Assembly (NCBI GenBank): GCA_913057815.1 | Contig: CAJXOV010000090.1 | Location: 1-7,850 of the forward strand | Origin: an uncultured Flavobacteriales bacterium | GTDB taxonomy: Bacteria; Bacteroidota; Bacteroidia; Flavobacteriales_D; Sanyastnellaceae | Direction: 5' to 3' | Length of the DNA: 7,850 bases | In this document: piece by piece, positions 7,401 to 7,850 of the stretch | Layout: each line of letters starts with the position of its first letter | Numbering within the stretch: position 1 is the stretch's first letter | The notes under the pieces: generated by a model | The model's database searches: none | Seen by the model: the letters and a program-made list of their open reading frames with translations, nothing else | What the model was told of the DNA's origin: nothing | Made by a program: the position numbers and the translations under genes

Positions 7401-7804
7401 AAACCAGTATTAGCTGCTACATAGATATTATTAGTGTTGATTGGATCAATAAGGATTTTATTTCCTTGGCCAAAACTATTTCCAACTTGACCCCAAGTTA
7501 AACCACCATTTGTAGATTTCCATACTCCAATGCTGTATGTGTTTCCTCCGTCAGCATCACCTGTAGTAATGAATATTTCTTCTGGATCATCTGGGTTTAT
7601 AGCAATTCCTGAAATACCAATTACTGATAACTCATCACTCATTGGTGTCCAGGAAATTCCATTATTTATTGTCTTCCATATTCCTCCGGCAGGTGCACCC
7701 ACATAGATGATGTTTGGATTAAATGGATGTTGTGCCACTACATTAATTCTTCCAGTTCCAGAACTCCAACTTCCTGTAGTAATGTGATCAAAAGGTCCTA
7801 ATGG
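4421..7804 (-). CDS. Asp-box beta-propeller (BNR/VPS10-like) protein with CARDB, MopE repeats and dockerin-like tail, 5'-truncated
   Basis: Large, probably secreted protein whose N-terminus, including any signal peptide, is cut off. Numbering counts five residues (MYKRQ) that are translated adapter; real sequence starts at Pro6. Residues 6-625 hold ten Asp-box-like motifs of the S-x-(N/D)-G-G-x-(T/S)-(W/F) type, at about 50, 102, 143, 182, 231, 280, 327, 409, 492 and 539, plus GTYGRGVWE at 615-623. This indicates a sortilin/sialidase-like propeller without a visible sialidase active site. Next come a CARDB-like Ig domain (632-737), a DSYGDG module (743-845), a CTSPTACNY...DDGSC motif (853-872), three MopE-type repeats (876-1074) and a dockerin-like pair of calcium loops (1080-1091 and 1108-1119). 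The protein ends FGSFCE, with no YPNP sorting domain. Such propellers in Bacteroidota are usually surface or secreted proteins of unknown ligand. It is the first of three head-to-tail genes. Confidence 0.9.
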   Translation of the reverse strand, partial: PLGPFDHITTGSWSSGTGRINVVAQHPFNPNIIYVGAPAGGIWKTINNGISWTPMSDELSVIGISGIAINPDDPEEIFITTGDADGGNTYSIGVWKSTNGGLTWGQVGNSFGQGNKILIDPINTNNIYVAANTGLFKSTNSGNAWTQIQSGDIRDIALKPNDPLTVYAVTDDTCYYSTNGGGTFNISSGLPSGSNRLAVTVSPAAPDVVYILAAASDWSFGGIYKSTNSGISFSAQNTTTDIFNGSGQAWYDMAVTVSDTNPDILLAGVLNVWRSLDGGVSWTEINSWSNPSGASYTHADIHYLNYYNGNLYCGSDGGVYKSSNNGSSFTDLSDGLQIGQYYTIAGSQSDVSTLCGGLQDNGGYAYTNGAWKCYYGADGMGSAVNPNNSNEIWGMIQNGSLYYTSNGGFNLNGVGSPEGGRWVTPMSYDPNGTRIIAGYNDVYEYIIGSGWNPISTYNFPSLLSIVEVYEGNSNIMYASSGSDLARTLDGGTTFTNINLPFSASMTSLEINPSNFNEIWITRSGWNSNEKVYKSVNGGATWQNITLNLPNLPANIVKYNSTHDGVYLGMDIGVYYYSDLLGSWQPFNDNLPNVIVNDIEINEAVGLIRIGTYGRGVWESGVYDAVQYDTDVMILSLDEPSGVYCQESTDATVVIRNIGTSTITSMTIEYDIDGGTTLFHNWTGSLVVGSNTTVNIPTFNSLSGSHVFNLEVTNPNGIADENTLNNSSSTNYQTVLNGQVVTFNLTTDCFSNETGWDLNDDLGAKLYSTLTGSLQNETTYSNEFCLTPGCYELVITDSYGDGLTSSSCADGNYSVVDNMGQTIVSMAQANFGFSAIEPFCLVAGSDEGCTSPTACNYDSNAITDDGSCTFPILWYYDGDSDGYGDDNLSVSNCDQPSNFVNIGGDCEPLINTINPGSMEICDGIDNNCDGQIDEGFSQTQYFLDDDQDGYGSTDFIMSCLASGNYDVLNSLDCNDSDENINPSSTEICGNNIDDNCDLQIDENMLIFYTDSDLDGFGDLGNSLLACQESVGLVSNSLDCDDTRNDVYPNAPGTNEGIDNNCNLIIDQDEELHCQGDFDLDGIVSINDVLYLLADYGCIGVCETDLNSDGFVNTTDIGLFLGLFGSFCE
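4463..4582 (-). other. C-terminal dockerin-like pair of calcium loops
   Basis: This part of the propeller gene encodes two 12-residue EF-hand-type loops. Loop one has Asp1080, Asp1082, Asp1084, Gly1085, Val1087 and Asp1091; loop two has Asp1108, Asn1110, Asp1112, Gly1113, Val1115 and Asp1119. Each is followed by a short hydrophobic helix ending in a (D/L)(Y/F)G turn. The spacing fits type I dockerin repeats. The pair is unusual in forming the extreme C-terminus, where T9SS cargo normally has its sorting domain. Confidence 0.75.
4598..5194 (-). repeat. Three MopE-type repeats in the propeller gene
   Basis: The region encodes residues about 876-1074. Copies begin WYYDGDSDGYGD, YFLDDDQDGYG and FYTDSDLDGFGD, and end CDGIDNNCDGQIDE, CGNNIDDNCDLQIDE and NEGIDNNCNLIID. 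The third copy has lost the first Cys of the final pair. The array resembles the one in the neighbouring protease gene. At DNA level 5001-5053 matches 2184-2236 without gaps at 45 of 53 positions by hand count, including 17 identical bases in a row. Confidence 0.85.
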
Positions 7805-7850
7805 CTGTCTCTTATACACATCTCCGAGCCCACGAGACCTCTCTACATCT
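7805..7850 (-). other. Untrimmed Illumina Nextera i7-side adapter (artefact), inverted copy
   Basis: Not genomic. Bases 7805-7823 are the reverse complement of the Tn5 mosaic end (CTGTCTCTTATACACATCT). Bases 7824-7838 are CCGAGCCCACGAGAC, 7839-7846 the index CTCTCTAC, and 7847-7850 the start of the P7 side. A GTG at 7817-7819 in this adapter, read on the minus strand, gives the spurious N-terminus MYKRQ to the propeller protein. Confidence 0.98.

Noticed and set aside
5945..7804. Sialidase activity for the propeller protein
   Set aside because: Asp-box motifs are plentiful, but I see no Arg triad or RIP motif of sialidases, so only a propeller fold is supported.
1..7850. Perfect 44-bp terminal inverted repeats resembling a Tn5-type transposon
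   Set aside because: The repeats match Nextera adapter with index, and no transposase or cargo typical of a transposon lies between them.

Overview
The window reads as an assembled contig from a Bacteroidota bacterium, probably a marine-type flavobacterial lineage, with untrimmed Illumina Nextera adapter at both ends. The lineage call rests on three things: AT-rich DNA with A-rich leaders instead of Shine-Dalgarno sites, two proteins ending in type IX secretion system (T9SS) type A sorting domains with a YPNP motif, and Bacteroidota-typical modules (DUF4340-like protein, MopE-type Asp/Cys repeats, CTDPxAxNY...DDGSC motif). Genus cannot be read from the sequence. Real genomic DNA runs only from about 45 to 7804. 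Positions 1-44 and 7805-7850 are inverted copies of the i7-side Nextera adapter, including the 19-bp Tn5 mosaic end and an 8-base index.

Layout: (1) 45-877, plus strand, is the 3' part of a DUF4340-like gene cut by the contig edge. (2) 864-1448, minus strand, is a small secreted T9SS protein that overlaps gene 1 tail to tail by 14 bp. (3) 1529-4351, minus strand, is a complete 940-residue secreted multidomain serine protease of the lysyl-endopeptidase type, with four MopE-type repeats and a T9SS sorting domain. (4) 4421-7804, minus strand, is a large 5'-truncated protein with an Asp-box (BNR/VPS10-like) beta-propeller, a CARDB-like domain, three MopE-type repeats and a C-terminal dockerin-like calcium-binding pair.

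The three minus-strand genes lie head to tail with gaps of 69 and 80 bp and may be co-transcribed in the order propeller, protease, small T9SS protein. All three look like exported or surface proteins. The protease and propeller proteins share a DSYGDG module, a CTDP-like motif and MopE-type repeats, with the first two in swapped order, which points to module shuffling between neighbours. A joint role in surface proteolysis or adhesion is inference. I found no RNA gene, CRISPR array, insertion sequence or phage gene. I see no clearly new system; the most useful results are the adapter artefacts, the swapped modules, and the dockerin-like tail where a sorting domain would be expected.
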